A DNA stretch of 64,000 nucleotides from Natronobiforma cellulositropha (lineage in GTDB: Archaea; Halobacteriota; Halobacteria; Halobacteriales; Natrialbaceae): contig NZ_JANZXN010000059.1 of assembly GCF_025629245.1 (NCBI RefSeq), positions 30,048 through 94,047 on the forward strand. The letters run 5' to 3'. Positions within the stretch are counted from its first letter, which is position 1; every line of letters starts with the position of its first letter. Below are positions 8,927 to 16,243 of this stretch, in pieces. Under the pieces are notes generated by a model. It saw nothing but the letters and a program-made list of their open reading frames with translations, was not told where the DNA came from and did not search any database. Made by a program: the position numbers and the translations under genes.

Positions 8927-9703
8927 CTAGGCCGTCCGAAGCTGTCCGCCATCGACCACGATCGACTCGGCGGTGACGTAGCCCGCGAGGTCGCTCGAGA
9001 GGAAGGTCGCGACGTTGGCGACGTCTTCGGGCGTGCCGAGGCGGCGTAGTGGGACCGCCTCCGCGGTGGCTTCCTCCTCCTCGGTGCCGACGATGGGGAA
9101 GTCGTCGGTCGTCATCGCCGTCTCGATCACGCCCGGATGGATGACGTTGACGCGGATACCGTGTGGGCCGAGTTCGGCCGCCAGCGAGTAGGTGAGCAGG
9201 CGGACGCCGCCTTTCACCATCGAGTACGGCGAGATGTCCGCGTAGCCGACCATCCCCGCGACGCTCGACATGTTGAGGATGCTGCCACCGCCGCGCTCGA
9301 TCAGTCGCTCCGCGGCGACCTGACAGCCGGTGTAGACCCCGTCGAGGTTGATCGACCGGAGCCGTTCGTACTCCTCTCGGCTCACCTCCTGGATGGGCGA
9401 GATGGGACCGACGATACCCGCGTTGTTCACCATCACGTCCAGGCCACCGAACTCGTCTGCGGCGTCGACCGCCGCCTCGAGGTCGCCGCGTACGGTGACG
9501 TCACACTCGACGAACGTCGCCCCGGCGTTGGTCTCCGCACGGATCCACTCGTGAGTCGGTGGTCCCTCCTCTCGGGGTTCCTCCTGGACGTCGGCGACGA
9601 CGACATCCGCGCCGTGGGTCGCGAAGGTGTGACAGATCTCGCGGCCGATACCACTCGCACCGCCGGTGACGACGGCAGTTCGGTCTGACAGAAGTGCTGT
9701 CAT
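8927..9703 (-). CDS. Short-chain dehydrogenase/reductase (SDR)
   Basis: 258 residues from the ATG at 9703. Motifs of the classical SDR family are all present: TGGASGIG at 13-20 for NAD(P), NNAG, the catalytic Ser in SSVAG, and YSMVK for the Tyr/Lys dyad. It should oxidise or reduce an alcohol/ketone in the cytosol. An upstream in-frame ATG at 9730 lies only a few bases from the TATA-like TAAAAAG (9734-9740) and would precede transcription, so 9703 is preferred. It lies between an acyl-CoA ligase and an MBL hydrolase on the same strand, which may hint at fatty acid or ketone metabolism. Confidence 0.88.
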   Translation of the reverse strand: MTALLSDRTAVVTGGASGIGREICHTFATHGADVVVADVQEEPREEGPPTHEWIRAETNAGATFVECDVTVRGDLEAAVDAADEFGGLDVMVNNAGIVGPISPIQEVSREEYERLRSINLDGVYTGCQVAAERLIERGGGSILNMSSVAGMVGYADISPYSMVKGGVRLLTYSLAAELGPHGIRVNVIHPGVIETAMTTDDFPIVGTEEEEATAEAVPLRRLGTPEDVANVATFLSSDLAGYVTAESIVVDGGQLRTA

Positions 9704-9733
9704 AGGGGCGAGTTCCACGAGCGCCGTCAAGAG

Positions 9734-9740
9734 CTTTTTA
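9734..9740 (-). promoter_or_regulatory. TATA box that decides the SDR start
   Basis: Minus-strand TAAAAAG, centred 34 bp before the ATG at 9703 and only 7 bp from the alternative ATG at 9730. Confidence 0.5.
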
Positions 9741-9763
9741 CAGGGAGAGTGATATCTCTCGTG

Positions 9764-10672
9764 TCACTCGAGGCGGTCCAGATACGCACACACGCCACGA
9801 ACGTTCATCGCGGTCTCGGCGGTCGCCTTGCGCTCGCCCCAGACGTCGGCCATCTCGGTCTCGCTCGCGAAGTGCTCGACTACCGCCACGTCGTCGCCCA
9901 GTTCCTCGCGTTTCGCGGTGACCGCTTCGACCCAGTCGGTGAGGACGGTCTCGTACGCAGCGAGGGCCTCTCCGGTCTCGCGGGGACCGAAGTGGGTGTA
10001 GAGCAAGGTGCTGCGCTCGAGGGCGCGCAGGGCCGCCACGTCCTCGAGACAGCGCTCGAGGTCGAACTGCGGGGGCGGACTCGTCTCTTTCAGTACCTCG
10101 ACGGACGGCACCCAGATACCGGCGGCGTCGGCCGTGAAGATCGCGTCGTTCGCGGGGTCCTCGAAGACGACCTGGTGGGGGGCGTGGCCCGGCGCCTCGT
10201 GGACCCGGAGTTCGTGGGTCCCGAGATCGATGGTGTCGCCCTCGGAGAGTGCGGTGAGGCGGTCTTCGGGGACCGGTTTCGGCTCGGTGTAGAACGCCCA
10301 CTGGTCGCCGACGGCGGCTTTCGTTCCGGCGACGAGTCTCGAGGGGTCGGCCAGGTGTGGGAGACCGAGTTCGTGGACGTACACCTCGGCGTTCGGGCAG
10401 GCTTCGGCGAGAACGCCGGCCCCGCCCGCGTGGTCGAGGTGGACGTGCGAGACGGCGATCACGGCGAGGTCCTCGCGGGCGATGCCGACCGTCTCGAGCG
10501 CCTCGAGGACGAGGTCGTGGTTCGTCCCGATGCCGGTCTCGACCAGCGCCGGGCGCTCGTCCGAGAGGAGGTAGACCGCGCCGTACTCGGCGGTGCCGTA
10601 CATCCCGGTGTCGACGTAGTGGAGGTCGGTACAGTCGCCGCGGGTGACCGCGCGAACGTCTCCGATTGCCAT
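9764..10672 (-). CDS. MBL-fold metallo-hydrolase
   Basis: 302 residues with the metallo-beta-lactamase signature HVHLDH at 76-81, further His/Asp ligands in HEAPGHAPH and FTADAAG, and a late His in YTHFG. This fold hydrolyses thioesters, phosphoesters or lactones with one or two zinc ions; glyoxalase II-like hydrolysis is a common role but the substrate is not determined by the sequence. A TATA-like TTATCC on the minus strand near 10696-10702 supports the leaderless start at 10672. It is divergent from the tandem DoxX gene. Confidence 0.85.
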   Translation of the reverse strand: MAIGDVRAVTRGDCTDLHYVDTGMYGTAEYGAVYLLSDERPALVETGIGTNHDLVLEALETVGIAREDLAVIAVSHVHLDHAGGAGVLAEACPNAEVYVHELGLPHLADPSRLVAGTKAAVGDQWAFYTEPKPVPEDRLTALSEGDTIDLGTHELRVHEAPGHAPHQVVFEDPANDAIFTADAAGIWVPSVEVLKETSPPPQFDLERCLEDVAALRALERSTLLYTHFGPRETGEALAAYETVLTDWVEAVTAKREELGDDVAVVEHFASETEMADVWGERKATAETAMNVRGVCAYLDRLE

Positions 10673-10756
10673 AGCGAAGAGGCGTGCGCCGGTCGGATAA
10701 CCGTTGTCGTCGCCGGTACTCGGCTCGGCGTGTTGCTAACTTAATCACAAGTCTTA

Positions 10757-10766
10757 ATAATATATG
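10757..10766 (+). promoter_or_regulatory. TATA box for the tandem DoxX gene
   Basis: AATAATATAT lies in an A/T-rich stretch about 24 bp before the ATG at 10785, as expected for a leaderless transcript. Confidence 0.6.
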
Positions 10767-10784
10767 CTAAGGTTGTTCGGTTAG

Positions 10785-12179
10785 ATGATAACGATGGAGT
10801 CGACGGGCGAGGAATCGGCGCTCGAGGAGCGCGCGAGTCCGTGGATCGCGTTCACGCGCGTCTTCGCGGGGCTGCTCGTACTGTACGAGGTCGTCGCGGG
10901 CGGCTGGTGGAAAGTCGGCACCCCCAGTACGGGGACGAACCCGGAGTGGTTCGGCGCGGAGGCCGGGAGTGCGATCACGCGCGTCGCCGAGCGGGCGATC
11001 GACGAGGGCGTCTACGGCTGGTACGCCGCGGTGCTCGAGTCGGTCGTCTTACCCTACGCGACGGAGTGGGCCACCCTCGCGGCGGTCGGCCAACTCCTCA
11101 TCGCGCTGGGGCTGATCGTCGGTCTCTGGACCCGCCCGGCGGCGATCTTCGGCCTGCTCTACTTCCTGCCGGTGTTTCACTTCGGGACGATACGCACCTC
11201 GCCGCTGTTCGCCGTCCCCATCGCGTTCGCGCTCGTGGCGAACGCGGGCTACCACTACGGGCTCGACGGCTGGCTCCGCGAGCGTGGGAGCCGCGGTGCG
11301 CGCCTCTCCGACCGGGTCGCCTCACTCGGCGGACTCACGATCCCACGACGGGCCTACCCCGGACTCGCGGCCGCCTCGGCGGTCGTCGCCGTCTACTACC
11401 TGCTCTCGATCAGCCAGTTCGAGAGCGGGCGGCTCGCGCTCGTCGGTCTCGAGCTAACCGTCTTCTTCGCGATTCTCGCCGGCTGGTTCGCCCTCGCCGC
11501 GCGCGGGAAGGAGACGGTCGCCCTCGCCGCCGACGGTCTCCGGATCTTCGTCGGCTACCGCTTCCTCCAGGAGATCTTCGTCCGGAGCGATCCCGGGCTG
11601 AACGCGCTCCCCGGCTGGGCGAGCGCCGGAGACCAGGCGGCGGTGTTCGAAGCGGTCGCCGCGACACACCTCGGACCGGTGAGCCTGCTGCTCGAGTCGG
11701 TGGTCCTCCCCGCCATCGGCGCCTGGGTGGTGGCGTTCGCGCTGGTCCAGACCGCCTGCGGCGTGGCGCTGCTCGTCGGCTACCGGACCCGCCTGTTCGG
11801 GACGGTCGCCGTCTCCTACCTGCTCGTCCTCGTCGCACTCGGCTTCGTCAGACTCGCCCCGCTCGTCCTCGCGAGCGCGGTCGCGGCGGCGGCCCTCGGC
11901 GGGCGCTACGCCAGCCTCGACGCGGTCGCCGGGCGGAGAGAGGGCCCACCAGCGGTCCCCGCTCGCCTCGCCCCCGCGTTCGTCGGCGTCACCGTCGGCT
12001 TCGGCACGCTCGGCATCGCCCTCGGCGTCGAACCGGGCGGCTACGGCGAGACGACCGGCGCGATCACGCTCGTCATGCTGGCTATGCTGGCCGCGGCGGC
12101 GGCCGTCGCGGCGCGAGCCGGGGACTCGAGCGAGCCAGCGCGAGGACGGCCGAGCGGGAACGAGGCGGTGAGTGACTGA
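10785..12179 (+). CDS. Tandem DoxX/DoxD-like membrane protein
   Basis: 464 residues forming two related halves. Each carries a DoxX-type first helix, a polar loop and three further helices: about 22-185 and about 215-385. The recurring pattern GLWTRPAAIFGLLY versus GYRTRLFGTVAVSY shows an internal duplication. A hydrophobic pair of helices and a low-complexity acidic tail follow. DoxX/DoxD proteins are quinone-linked membrane subunits, for example of thiosulfate:quinone oxidoreductase; a redox role is plausible but not shown. The usual haloarchaeal length is a single domain of about 150-180 residues, so the fusion is notable. Confidence 0.7.
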   Translation: MITMESTGEESALEERASPWIAFTRVFAGLLVLYEVVAGGWWKVGTPSTGTNPEWFGAEAGSAITRVAERAIDEGVYGWYAAVLESVVLPYATEWATLAAVGQLLIALGLIVGLWTRPAAIFGLLYFLPVFHFGTIRTSPLFAVPIAFALVANAGYHYGLDGWLRERGSRGARLSDRVASLGGLTIPRRAYPGLAAASAVVAVYYLLSISQFESGRLALVGLELTVFFAILAGWFALAARGKETVALAADGLRIFVGYRFLQEIFVRSDPGLNALPGWASAGDQAAVFEAVAATHLGPVSLLLESVVLPAIGAWVVAFALVQTACGVALLVGYRTRLFGTVAVSYLLVLVALGFVRLAPLVLASAVAAAALGGRYASLDAVAGRREGPPAVPARLAPAFVGVTVGFGTLGIALGVEPGGYGETTGAITLVMLAMLAAAAAVAARAGDSSEPARGRPSGNEAVSD

Positions 12180-12196
12180 GACCGCACGACAGGGTC

Positions 12197-13048
12197 TCAG
12201 AGGTCGGCCGCAGCGAAGCGGGTGTAGCCGACGGCGAGCACGACGGCGAGCCAGCAGGTGAGCACGAGGACACCGACCTCGGGAGCCGCGTACGTTGCTC
12301 CGTCGGTCCCGGCGCCGCCACCGGCGGCCGCCCCGGCGTCGCTCGCGAGGTCGGGCAAGAACGCGACGGCCGTCGAGAAGTACGCCGACGAGGGCGGCAC
12401 CTGCGCGAGGAGGGCGAGCCAGTCGGGACTCTCGGCCGGGAGCGAGAAGCCCGAGACGACGTAGAGCACGCCCAGCGGGACGACGTCCCAGACCAGTTCG
12501 AAGACGACGAAGAAGCCGAGTGCGAGCGCCGTCGCCCGCGTCGTCGAGCCGGTCGTCGCCGAGAGACTCGTCACGATGGCCGCGTAGACGGCGGCGAACG
12601 CCAGCGTGACGAGGACGAAGACGGCCATCGGGACCGGCTCGAGGCGGCCGAGCAACAGCGCACCCACGCCGAGGCCGACGAGGAGACCGACGCCGAGACC
12701 GAACGCGAGGACGCTCGCCCGGCCGAGGACCGTCCCGAAGAAGACGTGGCGGCGGTTCGTCGGCAGCGAGAGCAGCAGTTTGATGCTCCCCAGCTCGCGC
12801 TCACCGGCGAGTGACTTCTGGCAGACGACGATGGCGGCGAGCGGGACGAACAGCCCGGTGAGTCCGACCGTGAAGAAGAGCAAGCCCCCGAGTGTCGGTG
12901 CGGCGGGACCGCCGAACAGCTCGGGAACCTCGACGTAGGCGTAGGTCGAGCCGACCGAGAGGAGGACGAACACCGCCACGAGCGCCCACAGCGCCCGCGA
13001 CTGGACGGCGTCCCGGAAGTCCTTCTTCGCGACGGCGAGCCAGGTCAT
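12197..13048 (-). CDS. ABC-2 type transporter permease
   Basis: 283 residues with about six hydrophobic helices and an N-terminal cytoplasmic segment MTWLAVAKKDFRDAV typical of ABC-2 permeases. It should form the membrane channel of an exporter driven by the ATPase encoded just upstream; the two genes overlap by four bases (ATGA), implying translational coupling. Substrate unknown. The gene ends 17 bp from the convergent tandem DoxX gene. Confidence 0.85.
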   Translation of the reverse strand: MTWLAVAKKDFRDAVQSRALWALVAVFVLLSVGSTYAYVEVPELFGGPAAPTLGGLLFFTVGLTGLFVPLAAIVVCQKSLAGERELGSIKLLLSLPTNRRHVFFGTVLGRASVLAFGLGVGLLVGLGVGALLLGRLEPVPMAVFVLVTLAFAAVYAAIVTSLSATTGSTTRATALALGFFVVFELVWDVVPLGVLYVVSGFSLPAESPDWLALLAQVPPSSAYFSTAVAFLPDLASDAGAAAGGGAGTDGATYAAPEVGVLVLTCWLAVVLAVGYTRFAAADL

Positions 13049-13962
13049 CGCGAGCCCTCCCCACCCGCCGTGTAGCGGACGAACAGGTCCTCGAGCGAGG
13101 ACTCGACGACCGAGAAGTCCCGGATCGGGGCGACCTCCGCGTCGATGGCGTGTAAGACGGCGAACTTCGAGACGCCGTCGACGCGGACGCGGAGGTGGCC
13201 GTCCTCGAGTGCGGCCTCGGCGACACCCTCGAGCGCCGCGACCGGGCCGACCATCGCCTCCGAGAGGTCGTCGACGGCGACGTAGAGGGTCTCACCGGTC
13301 TCGCTCGCGTCGCGCAGGCCGTCGATCGAGTCGACGGCGACGAGGCGGCCACGGTCGACGATGGCGACCCGGTCACAGACCGCCTCGACCTGCTCCATGA
13401 CGTGACTCGAGAAGAAGACGGTCGTCCCGCGGGCGTTCTCCTCGCGGATGATCTCGCGCATCTCGCGCGCGCCGTTCGGGTCGAGACCGGTCGACGGCTC
13501 GTCGAGGACGAGTAGGTCGGGATCACCGACGAGCGCCATCGCGAGGACGAGGCGCTGGGTCATCCCCTTCGAGTAGCCACCGGCCTTGCGGTCGGCGGCG
13601 TGGGCGATACCAACCCGCTCGAAGAGGGCGTCGAGGTCCGCCGTGGCCGCTTTGAGTTCGCAGACGAACTCGAGGTGCTGGCGGCCGGTGAGGCGGTCGT
13701 AGACGTGGTAGCCGTCGGGGAGGACACCCGTCCGGCGACGAACCGCCTCACCCTCGCGCTGGGCGTCGTAGCCGAGGACGGTCGCCGTCCCCGCCGTCGG
13801 CCGGATGAAGTCGAGCAGCACGTCGATCGTCGTCGACTTGCCCGCGCCGTTCGGCCCGAGAAAGCCGAATATCTCCCCCTCCTCGACGGTGAGGTCGAGA
13901 CCGTCGACTGCGAGCACGTCGTCGTACCGTTTCGTCAGCCCCTCGAGTTCAATCGCCGCCAT
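13045..13962 (-). CDS. ABC transporter ATP-binding protein
   Basis: 305 residues from the ATG at 13962; a GTG two codons earlier is a weaker alternative. Walker A GPNGAGKS, a signature-type GGYSKGMTQR, Walker B LLVLDEPSTGLDP and the switch His in SSHVMEQ are intact. The C-terminal 80 residues form the accessory domain seen in ABC-2 exporters. It partners the overlapping permease gene. A TATA-like CTTATCCC on the minus strand lies near 14034-14041, leaving a leader of some 50 bases. Confidence 0.92.
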   Translation of the reverse strand: MAAIELEGLTKRYDDVLAVDGLDLTVEEGEIFGFLGPNGAGKSTTIDVLLDFIRPTAGTATVLGYDAQREGEAVRRRTGVLPDGYHVYDRLTGRQHLEFVCELKAATADLDALFERVGIAHAADRKAGGYSKGMTQRLVLAMALVGDPDLLVLDEPSTGLDPNGAREMREIIREENARGTTVFFSSHVMEQVEAVCDRVAIVDRGRLVAVDSIDGLRDASETGETLYVAVDDLSEAMVGPVAALEGVAEAALEDGHLRVRVDGVSKFAVLHAIDAEVAPIRDFSVVESSLEDLFVRYTAGGEGSR

Positions 13963-14110
13963 CGTCACCCCCCGCGTTCACCGGCTCGGCCGTGGTCGCT
14001 CCGTCTGGTCGCATACCCAGTGGAGACCGTCGCGTCGGGATAAGTCTTGTTGTTATTCCAACATTTTGACAGGGCGGCAACTCAAACGGATTTGAGGAGC
14101 GAGGTTCGCC

Positions 14111-14995
14111 TCACTCCTCGAGCGGCGTGGCCGCGCCGGATCCGTCGACGAGAACCGAGAGCGTCTCGCCCGCGAACGAGAGGTCGACGCGAACCTCGAG
14201 CGGCTCACTCGAGTGGGGCGTCGTCGAGAGCGCACCCGTCGAGAGCAGGCCGAGCAGTTCCCAGAGCGGGAGGTCGAAGAGCGAGACGCCGTGGTCCCAG
14301 AGAAAGCCGACGGCCCGCGGGTGGGAGACGGCGGCGACCTCGACGGGCAGGTGGACCTGGAGGTCGCACGTGCGACAGGTGTTGCGGTGGGTGTAGCGCG
14401 TCTGCCCCGCGTGGTCGTGGCGGTCCGCGGTGGTGTCGACTCGGCCGTAACACGCCGGGCAGACGCCGCCCCGGAGCAGGACGGACGAACTCCAGATGCG
14501 GGTGGCGGCGCTCTCGACGACCGCCTCGGGGGACCGCTCGCGGGTCTGACTCCGCGGGAAGTAATCGCTCAGAACCGGCGTCTCACACGCCTCACACCGG
14601 ACGACGAACCGCTCGTCGGCGAGCGTCGCGACGAGCGACGCCGACCCACAGCCGAGACACACCCCCTTGAGCGCCCGCCCCTCGAACGCGGGCGCGCTCT
14701 CGTAGACGCCCGAACGAAGCACGCGGACGATCCGGTCACCCGCGTAGGTGAGCCGGTAGCCCGCCTCCGTCTCGGCGACGAACTGCCCGACGAGACGCTC
14801 GAGGTGGTAGGCGAACTGCGAGGAACTGTCGATATCGACCGCCTCGTACAGTTCGGTGAACGTCATCGCGTGGCCGTCGACCTCGAGTTCGCGCCCGCGC
14901 TCGGCGAGCGCGAGCAACACCTCGAGTCGGTAGGCGTTTCCGAGCGCGCCGATGGCGTCGACGACCGCGTCGTCGATCTCGTCCGTCGGGGTCAT
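14111..14995 (-). CDS. ArsR-like winged-helix protein with zinc-binding cysteine pairs
   Basis: 294 residues from the ATG at 14995, chosen because CTTAAGC at 15020-15026 is 28 bp upstream; an earlier in-frame ATG gives an Arg-rich extension that predates the promoter. Residues about 5-85 form a winged helix (AIGALGNAYRLEVLLAL, then a FAYHLERLV recognition region). The rest contains four Cys pairs (CLGC, CEAC, CPAC, CRTC) that probably bind two zinc ions. It is a haloarchaeal transcription factor type without a known ligand. It is divergent from the fluoride channel operon and could regulate it or itself. Confidence 0.75.
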   Translation of the reverse strand: MTPTDEIDDAVVDAIGALGNAYRLEVLLALAERGRELEVDGHAMTFTELYEAVDIDSSSQFAYHLERLVGQFVAETEAGYRLTYAGDRIVRVLRSGVYESAPAFEGRALKGVCLGCGSASLVATLADERFVVRCEACETPVLSDYFPRSQTRERSPEAVVESAATRIWSSSVLLRGGVCPACYGRVDTTADRHDHAGQTRYTHRNTCRTCDLQVHLPVEVAAVSHPRAVGFLWDHGVSLFDLPLWELLGLLSTGALSTTPHSSEPLEVRVDLSFAGETLSVLVDGSGAATPLEE

Positions 14996-15019
14996 CGTCG
15001 CGGGTTCGTCCCGGTCCGG

Positions 15020-15026
15020 CTTAAGC
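15020..15026 (-). promoter_or_regulatory. TATA box for the winged-helix zinc protein
   Basis: CTTAAGC centred 28 bp upstream of the minus-strand ATG at 14995. Confidence 0.45.
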
Positions 15027-15121
15027 CGTGTGTCAGCGCGAGCACCCCGTCCGCCCCGTTCGGACACCGAGAGTGCGTTTCGTAACTCCTTTACTGGCGC
15101 TCTGAGTAGCCTCGCGCATCC

Positions 15122-15188
15122 GGGCGATGGGGCCCGCCTGATCCAACCGCCGGTGGCAGACCCTCTCGAGTCACCGGCTGACGGTCCC
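15122..15188 (+). promoter_or_regulatory. Candidate fluoride riboswitch (crcB motif)
   Basis: The sequence directly before the crcB pair folds like the crcB-motif fluoride aptamer. The opening GGGCGATGGGGCCCGCC (15122-15138) matches the conserved aptamer start almost exactly. Stem 1 pairs GGGGCC (15129-15134) with GGTCCC (15183-15188). Stem 2 pairs GCCGGTG (15149-15155) with CACCGGC (15172-15178). The pseudoknot pairs GGCG (15123-15126) with CGCC (15135-15138). The conserved TGANGG element is present as TGACGG (15179-15184). The start codon follows 15 bases later, so fluoride binding could open or close translation or act on the nascent transcript. Pairings are read by eye; the family assignment rests on recall of the consensus. 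Confidence 0.75.
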
Positions 15189-15202
15189 TGGACTCACCAG
15201 CC

Positions 15203-15598
15203 ATGTCCAGTGACCGACCCCACCCACTCGCCCGCCTCGAGACGCTCGCCCTGATCGCCATCGGCGGCTTCGCCGGGGCGAATCTGCGCTTTTTCACCCT
15301 CGGCGTCGTCCCCGACGTCGTCGCGATTACGGCCGTGAACGCCGTCGGCAGCCTCCTGCTCGGCCTGCTGGTCTACGAGGCGCGGATCACCGGCATCGTC
15401 GGCCGCCGCGCCCGACTGGTCTTTACGACGGGCTTTCTCTCCTCGCTGACGACCTACAGCGGGTTCGCCTTCCAGACCGCCATCGCGGGCGACCCGCGGG
15501 CGCTGCTCGCCATCGTCGCCGCCAACTACGCCCTCGGCTTCGCGGGCGTCCTCGCCGGACGCGCCCTCGCCCGCCGCCTCGGAGGTGAGCGCGCGTGA
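15203..15598 (+). CDS. crcB: Fluoride efflux channel subunit CrcB (Fluc), first copy
   Basis: 131 residues with four hydrophobic helices. Conserved Fluc features are the Asn in the second helix (TAVNAVGSLL) and TGFLSSLTTYSGF, which corresponds to the GxxxxxTTFSTF channel-lining segment. Fluc channels are dual-topology dimers that export fluoride across the membrane; when two genes lie in tandem, as here, they usually form a heterodimer of opposite topology. The gene follows the candidate fluoride riboswitch, which supports the function. Its stop overlaps the GTG of the second copy. Confidence 0.9.
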   Translation: MSSDRPHPLARLETLALIAIGGFAGANLRFFTLGVVPDVVAITAVNAVGSLLLGLLVYEARITGIVGRRARLVFTTGFLSSLTTYSGFAFQTAIAGDPRALLAIVAANYALGFAGVLAGRALARRLGGERA

Positions 15599-15981
15599 GC
15601 CTCTCGACACTCGCCCTCCTCGCGTTCGACCCCGAACCCGCCCACCTCGTCGGTACCGGCGGCGCACTCGGCGCGCTGGCTCGCCACTGGGTGTACAGTC
15701 ACCTCTCGAGCGAGCGCTTCCCGGTGGCGACGCTCCTCGTCAACGTCGTCGGGAGTTTCGTCTTCGCGCTGGTGGCCTTCGGTGGGGCGAGCGAGTCGGC
15801 GCTCCAGTTCGTCGGCGTCGGTGCCTGCGGGGCGTTCACGACCTTCTCGACGTTCTCGGTCGACACCGTACAGCTGTGGGAACGCGGCGACAGACGGCTG
15901 GCAGTCGTGAACGCGGTCGGCAATCTGGTCGCCGCGCTCGCCGGGGTCGGACTGGCGTGGGCACTCGTCGGGACCGTCTGA
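15595..15981 (+). CDS. crcB: Fluoride efflux channel subunit CrcB (Fluc), second copy
   Basis: 128 residues, GTG start within GTGA so that it overlaps the first copy by four bases and is translationally coupled. It has the diagnostic LLVNVVGSF (conserved Asn), GACGAFTTFSTFSVDTV (pore Phe/Thr motif) and four helices. It should be the opposite-topology partner of the upstream subunit. It closes the operon; GC content falls sharply after its stop, where the defence island begins. Confidence 0.92.
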   Translation: MSLSTLALLAFDPEPAHLVGTGGALGALARHWVYSHLSSERFPVATLLVNVVGSFVFALVAFGGASESALQFVGVGACGAFTTFSTFSVDTVQLWERGDRRLAVVNAVGNLVAALAGVGLAWALVGTV

Positions 15982-16243
15982 TAATATGACTGATAAGTGA
16001 AAGAGATATCGTTGAGATGTGAGGAGGTTCGCTGTTTCGCTGATCACTCTGCTAGCGGGAAAGAATCGGCACAACCCTAGCTTTTTCGGTGGGTAGGGGC
16101 CAGTTGGGGCAGAAGCTGTCCGAATGGATGGAATTCTCAGACGTTATTTCCCGATACGTTCTACAACAGGATCACGAAAGCTGAACGCGGCTCTTTACTT
16201 TCTGGTGGAAAGTATGAAGTGTAACAGTTGCGGAGAGACTACC

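Noticed and set aside
16124..16243. Upstream start for the BREX-like ATPase
   Set aside because: The extra 40 residues include an odd CNSC stretch and lack a Shine-Dalgarno; the ATG at 16244 has GGAG and begins with the family's usual sequence.
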